64,000 nt of DNA from an uncultured Flavobacteriales bacterium. GTDB taxonomy: Bacteria > Bacteroidota > Bacteroidia > Flavobacteriales_D > Sanyastnellaceae. How positions within the stretch are numbered: position 1 is the stretch's first letter; the number at the start of each line of letters is the position of its first letter. The notes under the pieces were generated by a model. That model saw only the letters and a list, made by a program, of their open reading frames with translations, did no database searches and had not been told where the DNA came from. Below are positions 16,584-25,854 of the stretch, one piece after another. Position numbers and translations under genes: made by a program. Location of the stretch: assembly GCA_905479115.1 (NCBI GenBank), contig CAJQLF010000002.1, positions 45,900 to 109,899 on the forward strand, in the 5' to 3' direction.

Positions 16584-19130
16584 TTACAAATCACCTGTAT
16601 TCATACCAATACTGAAGTGGAATTGACCTCGAGACATATTGGGTTGCATCGGAATGTCGTCCAATCGCCATCCATAATCCAGCCCCAATAAACCAAACAT
16701 GGGCAGGAAGATACGCATCCCAACACCTGCCGAGCGATAAACCTCGAAGGGATTGAACTGTCGTGCATCTGACCATGTCTTGCCCGCGTCCAAAAAGCCA
16801 AGCATAAAGATTGTTGCGCTCGGGTTGGTGGACAGCGGGTAGCGCAATTCAGCTCCGTACTTCGCGATCACCGGTGCTCCCGTATTTTGGTTGGGCATGG
16901 TCAAAGACAGGTCATCAAAGCCGCGAAGGTTGATGATTTCTCGACCATCCAATACAAAACCGCTCAGAAAGACACCCCCGAGGTAAAAACGCTCAAAAGG
17001 TGAAAGCCCCACGGACCGATTGTATTGACCAATTAATCCAACACCTGCATGCGTCTTGAGTACCAAAGTCCTCGGATTCTCCCCCGCAGATTGCGTCAAC
17101 GGAGTGTACCATTCAGCCTTCACTTTCCATTTGTGGTACTCCACCCATCGGAATCTCTCCTGATCCGTCATGTTGGCATAGTCCGTATCCTCCGGACGAA
17201 ACTTGCTGTAGGGAGGCGTCGCCTTAACGGACATCGAAATATTCGATCCCCAGACAGGGTAAATCGGGTCTGAAACGGAATTTCGTGAAAGGGTAAAGTT
17301 GGCGGCGATGTTATTGGCTACCCCATTCGAAAAGCTAAAGAACACTCCATAATTATTCAAATTGAAATGCTGATAGCTCAAGGCCAAGTTCATCGTAAAC
17401 CAATCATCCGGCTTGTTCCATCGTTGACCAAAGCCGACCTGAACACCTGTGATTTGAAGAGATTGCCGTGACTCGTTTACCTCCCCCTCGATGCGCTTTG
17501 GCTGACCGTTGGATTGAATAGAGCGCCAGGCAGAAAAGCTCAGCGCATTTGGTTTTTGGCCTCCCAACCAAGGCTCCATAAAACTCAAATTGTAGCTCTG
17601 AAAAAACAGCCCATTGGACTGTGCACGAAGAGACAATCGCTGCCCATCTCCTGTTGGGATGGGTTTCCAAGCGCCTTTTTTGAACATGTTCTTGGCGCTG
17701 AAGTTTGTGAAACTCACTCCCAATGTTCCCACCACACGACCACCGCCCCAACCACCGGACAACTCAATTTGGTCCGAAGGCTTCTCTTCCACAGTATACT
17801 CAATGTCGACTGTGCCGTCTTCTGGATGTTGAATGGGATTGATCCCAAAGGCCTCTTGATTGAAATAGTTTAATTGAGCCAATTCGCGCTGGGTACGAAT
17901 AATGTCCGTCCGGCTAAAAAGATCACCAGGGCGGGTTCGAATCTCGCGGTAGATGACATGATCATTGGTTTTTGTATTCCCCTGCACCAAGATTTTCCCA
18001 ACCCTGAACTGCTTGCCCTCCATCATGCGAATTTCGATATCGATCGTGTCGCTCTCAATCCGCATTTCGATCGGGACCGCCTGGAACGTAAGGTAACCGT
18101 CGTCTTGGTACAAGGAACTCAAATCCATTCCTTTGGGATCCATATAGACCCTTGTTTCCAATCGTTCCAAATTGTAAATCTCTCCACTTTGGATGCCCAA
18201 GATGGAGTCCAGTTGAGTGCTCCGATATTTCGAATTCCCCGTGAAAGTGATTTCACCAAAATGAAATTGATTTCCTTCACTGATATCAAACTTTACACCG
18301 ACCAACCCCTGCGGCAACCGGTAAATCGAGTCTCCCAAAATGCGCGCATTGCGGTAGCCTTCTTTGTTGTAGAGCGCTAAAATCTCACTGCGTGCTTGTT
18401 CGACGTTCGCCTCCACAAACTTGCTCGACTTAAGGATTCGGTACCACCGTTTCTCCTTCAAATCTTTCATAGCACGCAGGACTTTTTGCTCCTCCAGTTG
18501 AGCCGTTCCTTCGACTACGACCTCTCCCACTTTAATCTTAGCTCCTTTGTCGATGCTGATGTTAATCTTCGCCCCATTCTCGAAGGCCGTATCCACGGAC
18601 TGAACGATGGAAATATCGGCATCCCAGTAACCTTTATCGTGGTAGTATTCTCTCAACCGTTTACGGGCGGTGACCATGACGTTTTCATTGACTACACGTC
18701 CCGTGAGCAAATCAATTTTCCCCTTGAGCGTCTCTTGTTCAGATCGTCCAACCCCTTCGAAGGTGTACCGAGTCAGTCGCGGCAATTCATCCAATTGAAT
18801 GACCAGATAAACCTGACTGTCTCGAACTTCGGCCAAATCAATGCTGATATCCTCAAATAAATTTTGAGCCCAGAGATTGCGGATAGCCCGGGTAATTTCC
18901 TCCCCTGGAATAGTCAATTCCTGTCCAATCTGAAGCGCACTAAAAAGCTTGACCGCTTGGACATCCGTGTAATCTGCACCCACTACAGAGAGCCCTGCGA
19001 GGGTGTACTTTTTATCGAAATCTGGAGCCGGAGGCCCCTGTGCAAAAGCAACCGTTGCGCATGCCAATAGCATGGCCAAAGACCACCCTCTTCGGCAACC
19101 CTTCCTCCCCATTCGCTCAGCCTTTCTCAT
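16584..19130 (-). CDS. bamA: Outer membrane protein assembly factor BamA
   Basis: The 848-residue protein has a signal peptide (cleavage near TVAFAQ), a series of POTRA domains over about 35-440 and a C-terminal 16-strand barrel. Examples of POTRA motifs are TRYTFEGVGRSEQETLKG and FHFGEITFTGNSKY. The barrel includes FYLGGVFLSGF and LRGFDD, where the family's loop 6 usually has a VRGF/Y motif. BamA inserts beta-barrel proteins into the outer membrane and is essential. The protein ends FHFSIGMNTGDL, so it lacks the aromatic last residue common in this family and has a few extra residues. It overlaps uppS by four bases (ATGA) and is followed directly by two ompH genes. Confidence 0.95.
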   Translation of the reverse strand: MRKAERMGRKGCRRGWSLAMLLACATVAFAQGPPAPDFDKKYTLAGLSVVGADYTDVQAVKLFSALQIGQELTIPGEEITRAIRNLWAQNLFEDISIDLAEVRDSQVYLVIQLDELPRLTRYTFEGVGRSEQETLKGKIDLLTGRVVNENVMVTARKRLREYYHDKGYWDADISIVQSVDTAFENGAKINISIDKGAKIKVGEVVVEGTAQLEEQKVLRAMKDLKEKRWYRILKSSKFVEANVEQARSEILALYNKEGYRNARILGDSIYRLPQGLVGVKFDISEGNQFHFGEITFTGNSKYRSTQLDSILGIQSGEIYNLERLETRVYMDPKGMDLSSLYQDDGYLTFQAVPIEMRIESDTIDIEIRMMEGKQFRVGKILVQGNTKTNDHVIYREIRTRPGDLFSRTDIIRTQRELAQLNYFNQEAFGINPIQHPEDGTVDIEYTVEEKPSDQIELSGGWGGGRVVGTLGVSFTNFSAKNMFKKGAWKPIPTGDGQRLSLRAQSNGLFFQSYNLSFMEPWLGGQKPNALSFSAWRSIQSNGQPKRIEGEVNESRQSLQITGVQVGFGQRWNKPDDWFTMNLALSYQHFNLNNYGVFFSFSNGVANNIAANFTLSRNSVSDPIYPVWGSNISMSVKATPPYSKFRPEDTDYANMTDQERFRWVEYHKWKVKAEWYTPLTQSAGENPRTLVLKTHAGVGLIGQYNRSVGLSPFERFYLGGVFLSGFVLDGREIINLRGFDDLSLTMPNQNTGAPVIAKYGAELRYPLSTNPSATIFMLGFLDAGKTWSDARQFNPFEVYRSAGVGMRIFLPMFGLLGLDYGWRLDDIPMQPNMSRGQFHFSIGMNTGDL

Positions 19131-19900
19131 TTTGTTTCAACATTGTGATTGGTATCCAATAGCCCCCCAAATCTCCGTTCTCGGTTCTGATAGTCTCGAA
19201 TTGCTCCAATGAATTCTTCTTTTCCAAAGTCAGGCCATAGCACCGGAGAAAAATGAAACTCCGTGTAAGCCATTTGCCACAGCAAAAAATTGGAAATGCG
19301 GTGTTCGCCACTGGTGCGGATCATGAGTTCCGGATCGGGGACCCCTTGGGTGGTGAGGTGTTCTGAAATTAAGTCTGCGGTAACTTCATGGGCCTTAACC
19401 CCACTATTCATCATGGACTTAACGGCCTCCACCATCTCCCATCTCGAGCTGTAGCTCAGCGCCAGAATCAGTTCAAGTTGGTCCTGGTGCGATGTGCGCT
19501 CAGCGGCTTTTTGCAACTGAACTTGACAAGAATCCGGCAGAGCTGCTGTGTGCCCTATCGTTCTCAATTTGACCCCCTTATCCGCCAATTCACTGACCTC
19601 TTTGACCAATGTCTCAACGAGTAAGTCCATCAAGGCATTGACTTCTTCCTTCGGACGGTTCCAATTTTCGGTACTGAACGCATACAACGTAAGGTGTTTA
19701 ATCCCCAATTCCAGCGCGGCCTCTACGGACGAGCGCACAGAATCGATGCCATTCACATGACCGAACACCCTCGACTCCCCCCGTTCCTTCGCCCAACGCC
19801 CGTTGCCGTCCATGATGATGGCCACGTGTTGGGGGATTCTCTCCGAATCCAGCCCCCAGGCCTCACACCTCTCCTGATGATCTGCGATGCTCCCCATCAT
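19127..19900 (-). CDS. uppS: Isoprenyl transferase (undecaprenyl diphosphate synthase) UppS
   Basis: The 257-residue cis-prenyltransferase has HVAIIMDGNGRWA with the catalytic aspartate at 31, FSTENWNRP, and RTSGEHRISNFLLWQ near the end. It adds isoprene units to farnesyl diphosphate to make the lipid carrier for peptidoglycan and O-antigen. The frame extends to a TTG at 19912. I chose the ATG at 19900 because it overlaps the upstream stop codon as ATGA, the same junction found between uppS and bamA. This tight linkage couples carrier-lipid synthesis to outer-membrane assembly in one operon. Confidence 0.95.
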   Translation of the reverse strand: MMGSIADHQERCEAWGLDSERIPQHVAIIMDGNGRWAKERGESRVFGHVNGIDSVRSSVEAALELGIKHLTLYAFSTENWNRPKEEVNALMDLLVETLVKEVSELADKGVKLRTIGHTAALPDSCQVQLQKAAERTSHQDQLELILALSYSSRWEMVEAVKSMMNSGVKAHEVTADLISEHLTTQGVPDPELMIRTSGEHRISNFLLWQMAYTEFHFSPVLWPDFGKEEFIGAIRDYQNRERRFGGLLDTNHNVETK

Positions 19901-20772
19901 ATTTCGGACCAACAGGTCGTTGGTCTTTTACTGATTCGAAAACTGAGCGATGCCGAAATAAATCCAAATACATCAGAGCGTGAGGGGTCTCCTCTTTGCA
20001 TGCCCGCTTGGTTCAAGACACCGCCTTCAGGCTCGGAAGATCGGTCCGCCATCAGCACGGTCACCTCGCCCCGTTCCTGCATCAATACAGCGCGGTCCGC
20101 GTACACCCCGCTGACGTCATCGAGGTAATCCGTCCACGTCTTGCGCACACCCCAATCGAAACAAAACGTAGTGAACGGACCCAAATTGGACTTGAAACCA
20201 AACCCGATGGGCATTGAAATCCCGGAAGTCCCGTAAGCATCCAGACCCCTCGCTTCGGCCCAAGTGGTTCCTTGTCCTTCTGTCCCGAGAGGCTGCAGCG
20301 GCGTCCATTGCCCCTCTAGTTGTGCCTCAGGCATGTGGTTGTACACTCCAAGCCCTGTGAACAAAAACGCAGTGAGCTTATCGCCCAAGTTTCCAACTTG
20401 ATGATCGAGGTAGTTGATTTCTATCAATGCACTCAGTTCACTGATGTCATTGCGAAAATGAAGGTTGCGGTTGATTTGCCAAGGGTCCCGACTGTCCTCA
20501 TCCCATGCCTCCACGCGTCCTTTGAAATAATTCACTCGGAGTGAAAGTCGGGAAGAGAAATTATGCCGATAATACCCGCCGTAGCCCGCAGAAAGCCGTC
20601 CTGCCAAATGGGTTCCAGGGTTGATATCGCCCATGTAGTAGCCTGTGCCAATCGCAAGTCCGATTTCTTTGGATTGATCAAAATTTCGCTGAGCCCAAAG
20701 GTCAGGACAGCTCAGGCAGATCATGGAAATGACAGCTATGAGCAAACGAATATGGGGTGATCTCCAATGCAA
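19897..20772 (-). CDS. DUF6089 family outer-membrane protein
   Basis: The 291-residue protein has a hydrophobic leader ending near LWAQ, followed by KEIGLAIGTGYYMGDINP and alternating patterns typical of an outer-membrane beta barrel (YGGYYRHNFSSRLSLR). From the conserved start and its place before uppS and bamA I recognise it as the DUF6089 family of Bacteroidota. Its function is unknown. A role in outer-membrane biogenesis is inferred from context only. There is no ATG at the right place. An in-frame TAG lies nine codons before the TTG at 20772, and the next ATG would remove most of the signal peptide, so I take TTG as the start. Confidence 0.85.
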   Translation of the reverse strand: MHWRSPHIRLLIAVISMICLSCPDLWAQRNFDQSKEIGLAIGTGYYMGDINPGTHLAGRLSAGYGGYYRHNFSSRLSLRVNYFKGRVEAWDEDSRDPWQINRNLHFRNDISELSALIEINYLDHQVGNLGDKLTAFLFTGLGVYNHMPEAQLEGQWTPLQPLGTEGQGTTWAEARGLDAYGTSGISMPIGFGFKSNLGPFTTFCFDWGVRKTWTDYLDDVSGVYADRAVLMQERGEVTVLMADRSSEPEGGVLNQAGMQRGDPSRSDVFGFISASLSFRISKRPTTCWSEI

Positions 20773-20810
20773 GGCGTTCCAATCAATTAGACGGACCTAT
20801 CAATAACGCA

Positions 20811-20818
20811 CGAAATTA
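20811..20818 (-). promoter_or_regulatory. Candidate -7 box upstream of DUF6089-uppS-bamA
   Basis: On the minus strand TAATTTCG matches seven of eight positions of TAnnTTTG. A TTTG lies 22 bases further upstream, slightly more than the usual 19. The predicted transcript would start about 30 bases before the TTG of the DUF6089 gene. It would allow the outer-membrane assembly genes to be transcribed separately from nadK. Confidence 0.35.
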
Positions 20819-20882
20819 AGCGGAATTGTCCGAACGAAATCAAAAAAACCCCCAATAAACGCAACAGTTTTTCAACGAATGA

Positions 20883-21770
20883 TCAGCGGTCGCGTGGATC
20901 CATCCCCCAGTGCATTTTGGCCCGAACAGTACCAAAAAACTCTTGATGCTCTAAGTTCATCAAAAACAAGCGAAATGGAGCGGTCGTCACTTTTACTTTT
21001 CGTCCCCCGTCGAGGATGAACATCCTCGAGTCCAAGCTCAGCAAAAACTGATTTTCCCTTCCATCTGCCACCAATTGTAACTCCCCATCTGCAGGAATCA
21101 CCAGCGGTCGGTTATTGAGGTTATGCGGGGCCACAGGATTGATGCACAACACCTCTGAACCCGGCATAACAAGCGGTCCTCCTGCACTCAGGGAATAAGC
21201 AGTGGATCCCGTTGGGGTGGACACAATCAATCCATCTGCCCAATAATTATTGACAAACACATCGTCTCTTAGCACCTCAACGGTCACCATGCTCGACGTA
21301 TCCCGCTTCATAATCGCCACTTCGTTCAAGGCAAACGGGAAATCCCCCAGTTCCATTCCGTCTACTTCCACCTGCAACATCAGACGCTGCTCAAACCAGA
21401 CCTTTCCCGCGGTCACCGCATCCAACGCCAAATCAATTTCCTCGATCCCAACATTGGACAAAAATCCCAACCGTCCTGTGTTCACTCCCAAAACAGGGAT
21501 TTCCCTGTCGCGGACCCAAATGGCCGCTTCGAGCACCGTCCCGTCTCCACCAATTGCGACGAGCAAATCATATCCTTCCAAATCATCAGGAGTCTCAAAC
21601 GAAGGCCAATCTTTGGCCCGTCCCATCCGATCATCCAGAATGCGTTTAAAATTTGATTCCACAATTGGGGCTGGATCCAACTCCTTAATTCGAGCAAGTA
21701 TGTGCTTGATCGCATCATCAAACTCCGGCTTAAACGTCTTTCCGTGAATGGCAATTTTCATGGCACTCAT
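20883..21770 (-). CDS. nadK: NAD kinase
   Basis: The 295-residue enzyme has the GGDGT motif at 74-78, which binds ATP, and the conserved NTGRLGFLSN, NEVAIMKRD and DGLIVSTPTGSTAYSLSAGGP. It phosphorylates NAD to NADP in the cytosol. The first ATG (21770) overlaps the stop codon of the CBS gene as ATGA. A second ATG three codons later is possible. A gap of 110 bases separates it from the DUF6089 gene, and it contains a run of thymines on the transcribed strand but no clear hairpin. Confidence 0.95.
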   Translation of the reverse strand: MSAMKIAIHGKTFKPEFDDAIKHILARIKELDPAPIVESNFKRILDDRMGRAKDWPSFETPDDLEGYDLLVAIGGDGTVLEAAIWVRDREIPVLGVNTGRLGFLSNVGIEEIDLALDAVTAGKVWFEQRLMLQVEVDGMELGDFPFALNEVAIMKRDTSSMVTVEVLRDDVFVNNYWADGLIVSTPTGSTAYSLSAGGPLVMPGSEVLCINPVAPHNLNNRPLVIPADGELQLVADGRENQFLLSLDSRMFILDGGRKVKVTTAPFRLFLMNLEHQEFFGTVRAKMHWGMDPRDR

Positions 21771-22432
21771 TGTTTTAAATATCGCATAAACGCATCGTAG
21801 CGCTCGCGCATTTCTTCCTCCAGTTTGGGCGCATGCAAGAAGGATTGAATCGTGTAACCAAACCGCTGAAACGTTGCAATGACCGGTTCTACTTCCTCCG
21901 TCTGAACCTTGAGGGTAACCTCCACATTGCTCGAGTCTGGCGCATGGGCTGTTGTGCAGGCAACCACTTTGGTGTCTGCGCCTTCCACCAAACGAGCGAT
22001 TTCAGAAATCGACAAATCTCGTTCGGGTATTTCAAGTACCAAAACGGCACCTTTTGCGGCCCAGTGGGTTTCCTGAGCCAGGAACCGCAAAATGGAAGAA
22101 GCATCGATGCACCCCAAGTAGTTTCCTTCATCCACAACAGGCAATACATCCACCTCAGCGGCAACCCATTGAGCCACCAAATCATACAGATGACAATTGG
22201 GTGCTGTAGCCACTTGGCGAGCATCGAGGGTAGCCATGGGCGTTTGCTCGTCCACCTCCATCAAGTCTTCCTCGTAGACTAACCCTCTAAAGTCTTCTCC
22301 ATTGACCAACGGGAGGTGCCGGACCTTGTATTCGTCCATCAGGCTAAGCACCTTTCCGGCGGAATCATCCGGCCGAATGAACGGAACATCTGAATTCATT
22401 ATGCGCTGTGCATACATGGTGTAATTTTGCAT
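21767..22432 (-). CDS. CBS-domain protein
   Basis: The 221-residue cytosolic protein has two CBS motifs in its first 130 residues ([20 protein letters not shown] and [28 protein letters not shown]). The second half resembles a small ACT-like regulatory fold, with [27 protein letters not shown] pairs bind adenine nucleotides such as AMP, ATP, NAD or c-di-AMP and act as energy sensors. Because the stop overlaps the nadK start, I infer a link to nicotinamide nucleotide control, but nothing in the sequence proves it. The start is divergent from pdxJ, with 48 bases between the two ATGs. Confidence 0.88.
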   Translation of the reverse strand: MQNYTMYAQRIMNSDVPFIRPDDSAGKVLSLMDEYKVRHLPLVNGEDFRGLVYEEDLMEVDEQTPMATLDARQVATAPNCHLYDLVAQWVAAEVDVLPVVDEGNYLGCIDASSILRFLAQETHWAAKGAVLVLEIPERDLSISEIARLVEGADTKVVACTTAHAPDSSNVEVTLKVQTEEVEPVIATFQRFGYTIQSFLHAPKLEEEMRERYDAFMRYLKQ

Positions 22433-22480
22433 CTATCCACCGATGGAATGTACCGGAGGTGTTGGAATCGAAAGGTAAGG

Positions 22481-23206
22481 ATGACTCGACTCAGCGTCAA
22501 CGTCAATAAAATTGCCACATTGCGCAATGCCCGAGGCGGTAATACCCCGGATGTCATTGCAGCAGCTCAGCGTATTCAAATGTTTGGTGCTCAGGGAATT
22601 ACAGTGCACCCAAGGCCCGATGAGCGGCACATCACCTACGCTGATGTTCGGGGATTAAAGCCCGTGGTGACCACGGAATTCAACATCGAAGGCTACCCCT
22701 CAGAGGACTTTTTAGCCCTGGTCTGTGAGGTCAAACCCGAACAGGTGACGCTCGTTCCGGACGGTCCTAACGTGCTGACTTCAAATCAAGGGTGGGCCGT
22801 GCGCAAGCAGCGTGCAATGCTGGAGGAGGTCATTGGTCGATTAAAAGAAAATGGGATGCGTGTTAGCCTGTTTACGTCCACTGACCACGCTGAAATCGAG
22901 GCCGCAGCCGATGTTGGAACTGACCGAATCGAGTTATACACAGAACCTTATGCACAAGGCTACGCCGAAGGAAACCCTGATGCGGTCATCCCATTTGCAC
23001 GGGCAGCAGCCTTTGCACACGGATGCGGCATCAAGGTGAATGCCGGGCATGATTTGGATGCGCAAAACCTGACCCACTTTGCCCTGAACGTGCCTTACTT
23101 GTCGGAAGTTAGCATTGGCCACGCCTTGATTTCAGATGCGTTGTACAATGGATTGGAAAGGACGGTGCGAACGTATTTGGATTGTTTGAAACCCGCCGAT
23201 CGATGA
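22481..23206 (+). CDS. pdxJ: Pyridoxine 5'-phosphate synthase PdxJ
   Basis: The 241-residue TIM-barrel enzyme starts [20 protein letters not shown], and it has [22 protein letters not shown] and VNAGHDLD, all PdxJ signatures. It condenses 1-deoxyxylulose-5-phosphate with 3-amino-1-hydroxyacetone phosphate to give pyridoxine phosphate. Dxs, encoded at 54063-56012, makes the first substrate. The open frame reaches back to a TTG at 22427, but family proteins begin just before LSVNVNK, so the ATG at 22481 is right. A purine-rich AAGGTAAGG lies immediately before it. It overlaps the next gene by four bases. Confidence 0.95.
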   Translation: MTRLSVNVNKIATLRNARGGNTPDVIAAAQRIQMFGAQGITVHPRPDERHITYADVRGLKPVVTTEFNIEGYPSEDFLALVCEVKPEQVTLVPDGPNVLTSNQGWAVRKQRAMLEEVIGRLKENGMRVSLFTSTDHAEIEAAADVGTDRIELYTEPYAQGYAEGNPDAVIPFARAAAFAHGCGIKVNAGHDLDAQNLTHFALNVPYLSEVSIGHALISDALYNGLERTVRTYLDCLKPADR

Positions 23207-23994
23207 GTGAACACTCCGGTCACCTGTCGCTTTTTGCGCGCAAACTTGGCGATGAGACCGCTCCGCCGTTGATTATTTTGCACGGTTTGTTGGGGACTTC
23301 GGACAATTGGCAATCCTTGGGCAAACGATTTGCTGAAACCCACTCCGTGCATGTGCTAGACCAGCGCAATCACGGCCGAAGCCCCCAGTACGCATCGCAT
23401 CAATATGATGATATGGCTTCCGATTTACGCGCCTACATGGACACGGAAAACCTGCAAACGGCATCTATTTTAGGGCACAGCATGGGCGGAAAAACAGCCT
23501 TGCAGTTTGCGCATGAACATCCTGAGCAAATCGATCGCTTGGTCATCGCGGACATGGCAGCACGTGCTTATACCCCGCATCACACGCCCATCTTTGATGC
23601 GCTACTCACAGCTCCTATCGCCCAAGCCCAGTCTCGCGGAGAAGTGGAATCGCATATCATGTCTCAGCTTCAAGATCCAGGAATGGTCGCGTTTCTTATG
23701 AAGAATCTGCGCCGCGAAAAATCCGGTGGATTTACGTGGCGACCGAACCTTCCTGTGTTAGCTGCGTCACTTGATTCTGTTGTGGGGAGCGTCGAATTGA
23801 ATACGAATACCTTGCCTACGCTCCTCATCTACGGCGGACAGTCCGACTATGTGGGCGCTGCAGACCTTCAATTCTTTGATGAACGCTGTCTGCAATTGGA
23901 AACCCATGAAATTCCCGAGGCGGGCCATTGGTTGCATGCGAGCCACCCCGATGAGTTTTTTGAGGTCGTTTTCGATTTTCTAAACGGCAATTAA
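23203..23994 (+). CDS. Alpha/beta-fold hydrolase (YbfF-like esterase)
   Basis: The 263-residue protein has the fold's landmarks. These are the oxyanion segment [21 protein letters not shown], the nucleophile elbow GHSMGGK, a late aspartate in YGGQSDYVG and the histidine in [14 protein letters not shown]. This matches the YbfF/acyl-CoA thioesterase-like subgroup, but the substrate cannot be read from sequence. The ATG at 23203 overlaps the pdxJ stop as ATGA, so the two are translationally coupled. The frame upstream to a TTG at 23182 lies inside pdxJ and is unlikely to be used. Confidence 0.9.
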   Translation: MSEHSGHLSLFARKLGDETAPPLIILHGLLGTSDNWQSLGKRFAETHSVHVLDQRNHGRSPQYASHQYDDMASDLRAYMDTENLQTASILGHSMGGKTALQFAHEHPEQIDRLVIADMAARAYTPHHTPIFDALLTAPIAQAQSRGEVESHIMSQLQDPGMVAFLMKNLRREKSGGFTWRPNLPVLAASLDSVVGSVELNTNTLPTLLIYGGQSDYVGAADLQFFDERCLQLETHEIPEAGHWLHASHPDEFFEVVFDFLNGN

Positions 23995-24007
23995 CGCTCG
24001 ACAGAAA

Positions 24008-25789
24008 TTAGCGAATGCTCGCATCTTTCAACCAAGAACGATAGGTATCAAAGAGCCTCGTCTGGGAGACAAAACCGCAATAGCTATTCCCCTCCAGGAC
24101 AGGCAGGAATGATGCCTCTGTCCTCTCAAATGCCTTCATCACATCATCCATTTTTGCCTCGGACTGAATGGTGGCCAAAGGCAGAACCATCAAGTCGTGC
24201 ACTTTAATGGAGTCGTAAACCTCCGTATCGAACATCACCTCCCGAACATCCTGCAAATCGACCACGCCCAGCAAATTTCGGTGACGGTCCAAAACAGGAA
24301 ATAAATTGCGCGAACTGCGCTCGATGATAGGAATCAATTGTCCTAAGGTCCAATGGGGATTGAGAATTTCGTAGTCGGATTCTATTTGGTCTTGCAGCCG
24401 CATTAAGGTCAACACCGATTGGTCTTTATCGTGGGTGAGTAATTCACCGCGCTCGGCCAATTCTCGGGTGTACACGCTGTGCCGCATCCACCATTTCGAC
24501 AGTTGAAAACTGATGCCGGCTGTCAGCATAACGGGAACGAAAAGGGCATAGCCTCCGCTCACCTCGGCTGCGAGCAAAATCGCCGTCAGCGGGGCGTGCA
24601 GCACCCCGGCCAACAACCCTGCCAATCCCGCAAGTACCGCATTGCCTATTGGTAAGCTCCAAGTCGGTCCAATCCAACCGGCAACCAAGGCAAATTGGTA
24701 GCCTAGCAGAGCGCCGCAAAAGATGGCTGGCGCAAAGACCCCCGCGACCCCACCTGCCCCGAGCGTCACGCCGGTTACGATGGGCTTGAGGACCCAAGCA
24801 AGCATCAGAAATGCAATGAGCACCCAACCTTCAGGATCCATGTTGCGCATGGTCATATCGGACGCCAAAATCTTCGCGTGGCCCCCAAACAAAGCATTGA
24901 CCACCTCATATCCCTCTCCGTAAAGTGATGGGAACAACAACAAAGCGAGACCTATCAAAATGCCGCCAATCCAAATGCGTAGCCGCCTCGAAGGCAGCCA
25001 AGCAATGGCATGACTTGCACCCAAGTAGAGCTTAGAAAAGAGCACCGAACCCACGCCACAAACCACACCCAAAAGCATGTACAATGGCAGATTCGCCATG
25101 CGAAATGAATTCAATACAGGCGTATTTAAGATGTTTTCATCTCCCATTAAAACGGTCGCGGTAATCAGGGACGTCAAAGAAGCGAGAAGCAGCGGAACAA
25201 GACTCGACGCAGTGAGGTCGAGCATAATAACCTCTACCGCAAAAATAATCGCCGCCACCGGCGCCTTGAACAAGGCCGCAAGCGAAGCCGAAGCCGCACA
25301 ACCGATGAGCAACATGCGCCGATTGAACGTGCGCTTGGTTTGCCGACCAATCTCCGACCCAACCGCAGCGGCAGATTGCAACGAAGGCCCCTCTAATCCC
25401 CCCGATCCACCCAGCCCCACTGAAAGTGAACTCGTAATCAATGGCGCAAACATCCAAGTGCGCTTGATCCTTCCATGTCGTTGCGACAGCGCCTGCAAAA
25501 TGCTCGGCACACCCGGACCCGGATGATCACCTCCCAACCAATTTTTTACCACCCAATGCGTTGCGAGCAGCCCCAGAATAGGTCCAATGGCCAGCCACCA
25601 CGACCAGGACAGCCAATCTGCCAAGCCCGACATTCCCTGGTGCAATCCGCCGACCACTCGCTTGAGCAAAACAGCCATTAATCCCGCAGCAAAACCAGTC
25701 AATACAGCCCAACCGAGCAAGGCCCGTTCAGATCCCTTCAAATCTCTCAATGCGCCGTTCAGGCGCTCCTTCCAAAAGCGGGCAAGCAT
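24008..25789 (-). CDS. ClC-family anion channel with C-terminal CBS pair
   Basis: The 593-residue protein has the ClC membrane domain (about 20-440) and two CBS domains (about 455-590). The anion-site motifs are GPGVP at 91-95, GGLEGP at 130-135 with the gating glutamate Glu133, and GAGGVAGVFAPA. By hand alignment to the Escherichia coli transporter, Pro92 replaces the selectivity serine (Ser107). Val187, in FAVEVI, replaces the internal proton glutamate (Glu203). The first change is known from the plant nitrate transporter CLCa. The second is typical of ClC channels rather than proton-coupled exchangers. I infer a passive anion channel, perhaps favouring anions other than chloride. It is convergent with the hydrolase gene, 13 bases apart. 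Confidence 0.92.
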   Translation of the reverse strand: MLARFWKERLNGALRDLKGSERALLGWAVLTGFAAGLMAVLLKRVVGGLHQGMSGLADWLSWSWWLAIGPILGLLATHWVVKNWLGGDHPGPGVPSILQALSQRHGRIKRTWMFAPLITSSLSVGLGGSGGLEGPSLQSAAAVGSEIGRQTKRTFNRRMLLIGCAASASLAALFKAPVAAIIFAVEVIMLDLTASSLVPLLLASLTSLITATVLMGDENILNTPVLNSFRMANLPLYMLLGVVCGVGSVLFSKLYLGASHAIAWLPSRRLRIWIGGILIGLALLLFPSLYGEGYEVVNALFGGHAKILASDMTMRNMDPEGWVLIAFLMLAWVLKPIVTGVTLGAGGVAGVFAPAIFCGALLGYQFALVAGWIGPTWSLPIGNAVLAGLAGLLAGVLHAPLTAILLAAEVSGGYALFVPVMLTAGISFQLSKWWMRHSVYTRELAERGELLTHDKDQSVLTLMRLQDQIESDYEILNPHWTLGQLIPIIERSSRNLFPVLDRHRNLLGVVDLQDVREVMFDTEVYDSIKVHDLMVLPLATIQSEAKMDDVMKAFERTEASFLPVLEGNSYCGFVSQTRLFDTYRSWLKDASIR

Positions 25790-25823
25790 GGCACGAATTT
25801 CGTTCGAATCATCGGTAAAGAGT

Positions 25824-25831
25824 TACCTTTG
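25824..25831 (+). promoter_or_regulatory. Candidate -7 box of uspA promoter
   Basis: TACCTTTG is a perfect match to TAnnTTTG and lies 23 bases before the ATG of the universal stress protein gene. I see no good TTG element at the matching upstream distance. The box sits in the short gap between the divergent ClC and uspA genes. Confidence 0.5.
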
Positions 25832-25854
25832 ACAAGAAATTGATTAACACCATT

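Noticed and set aside
20773..20882. Thymine run after nadK as a terminator
   Set aside because: The run follows a G-rich stretch but has no stable hairpin before it, so transcription may read through into the DUF6089 gene.
21250..21747. 165-codon plus-strand frame opposite nadK
   Set aside because: It is antisense to the conserved NAD kinase, is low in complexity and has no recognisable motif.
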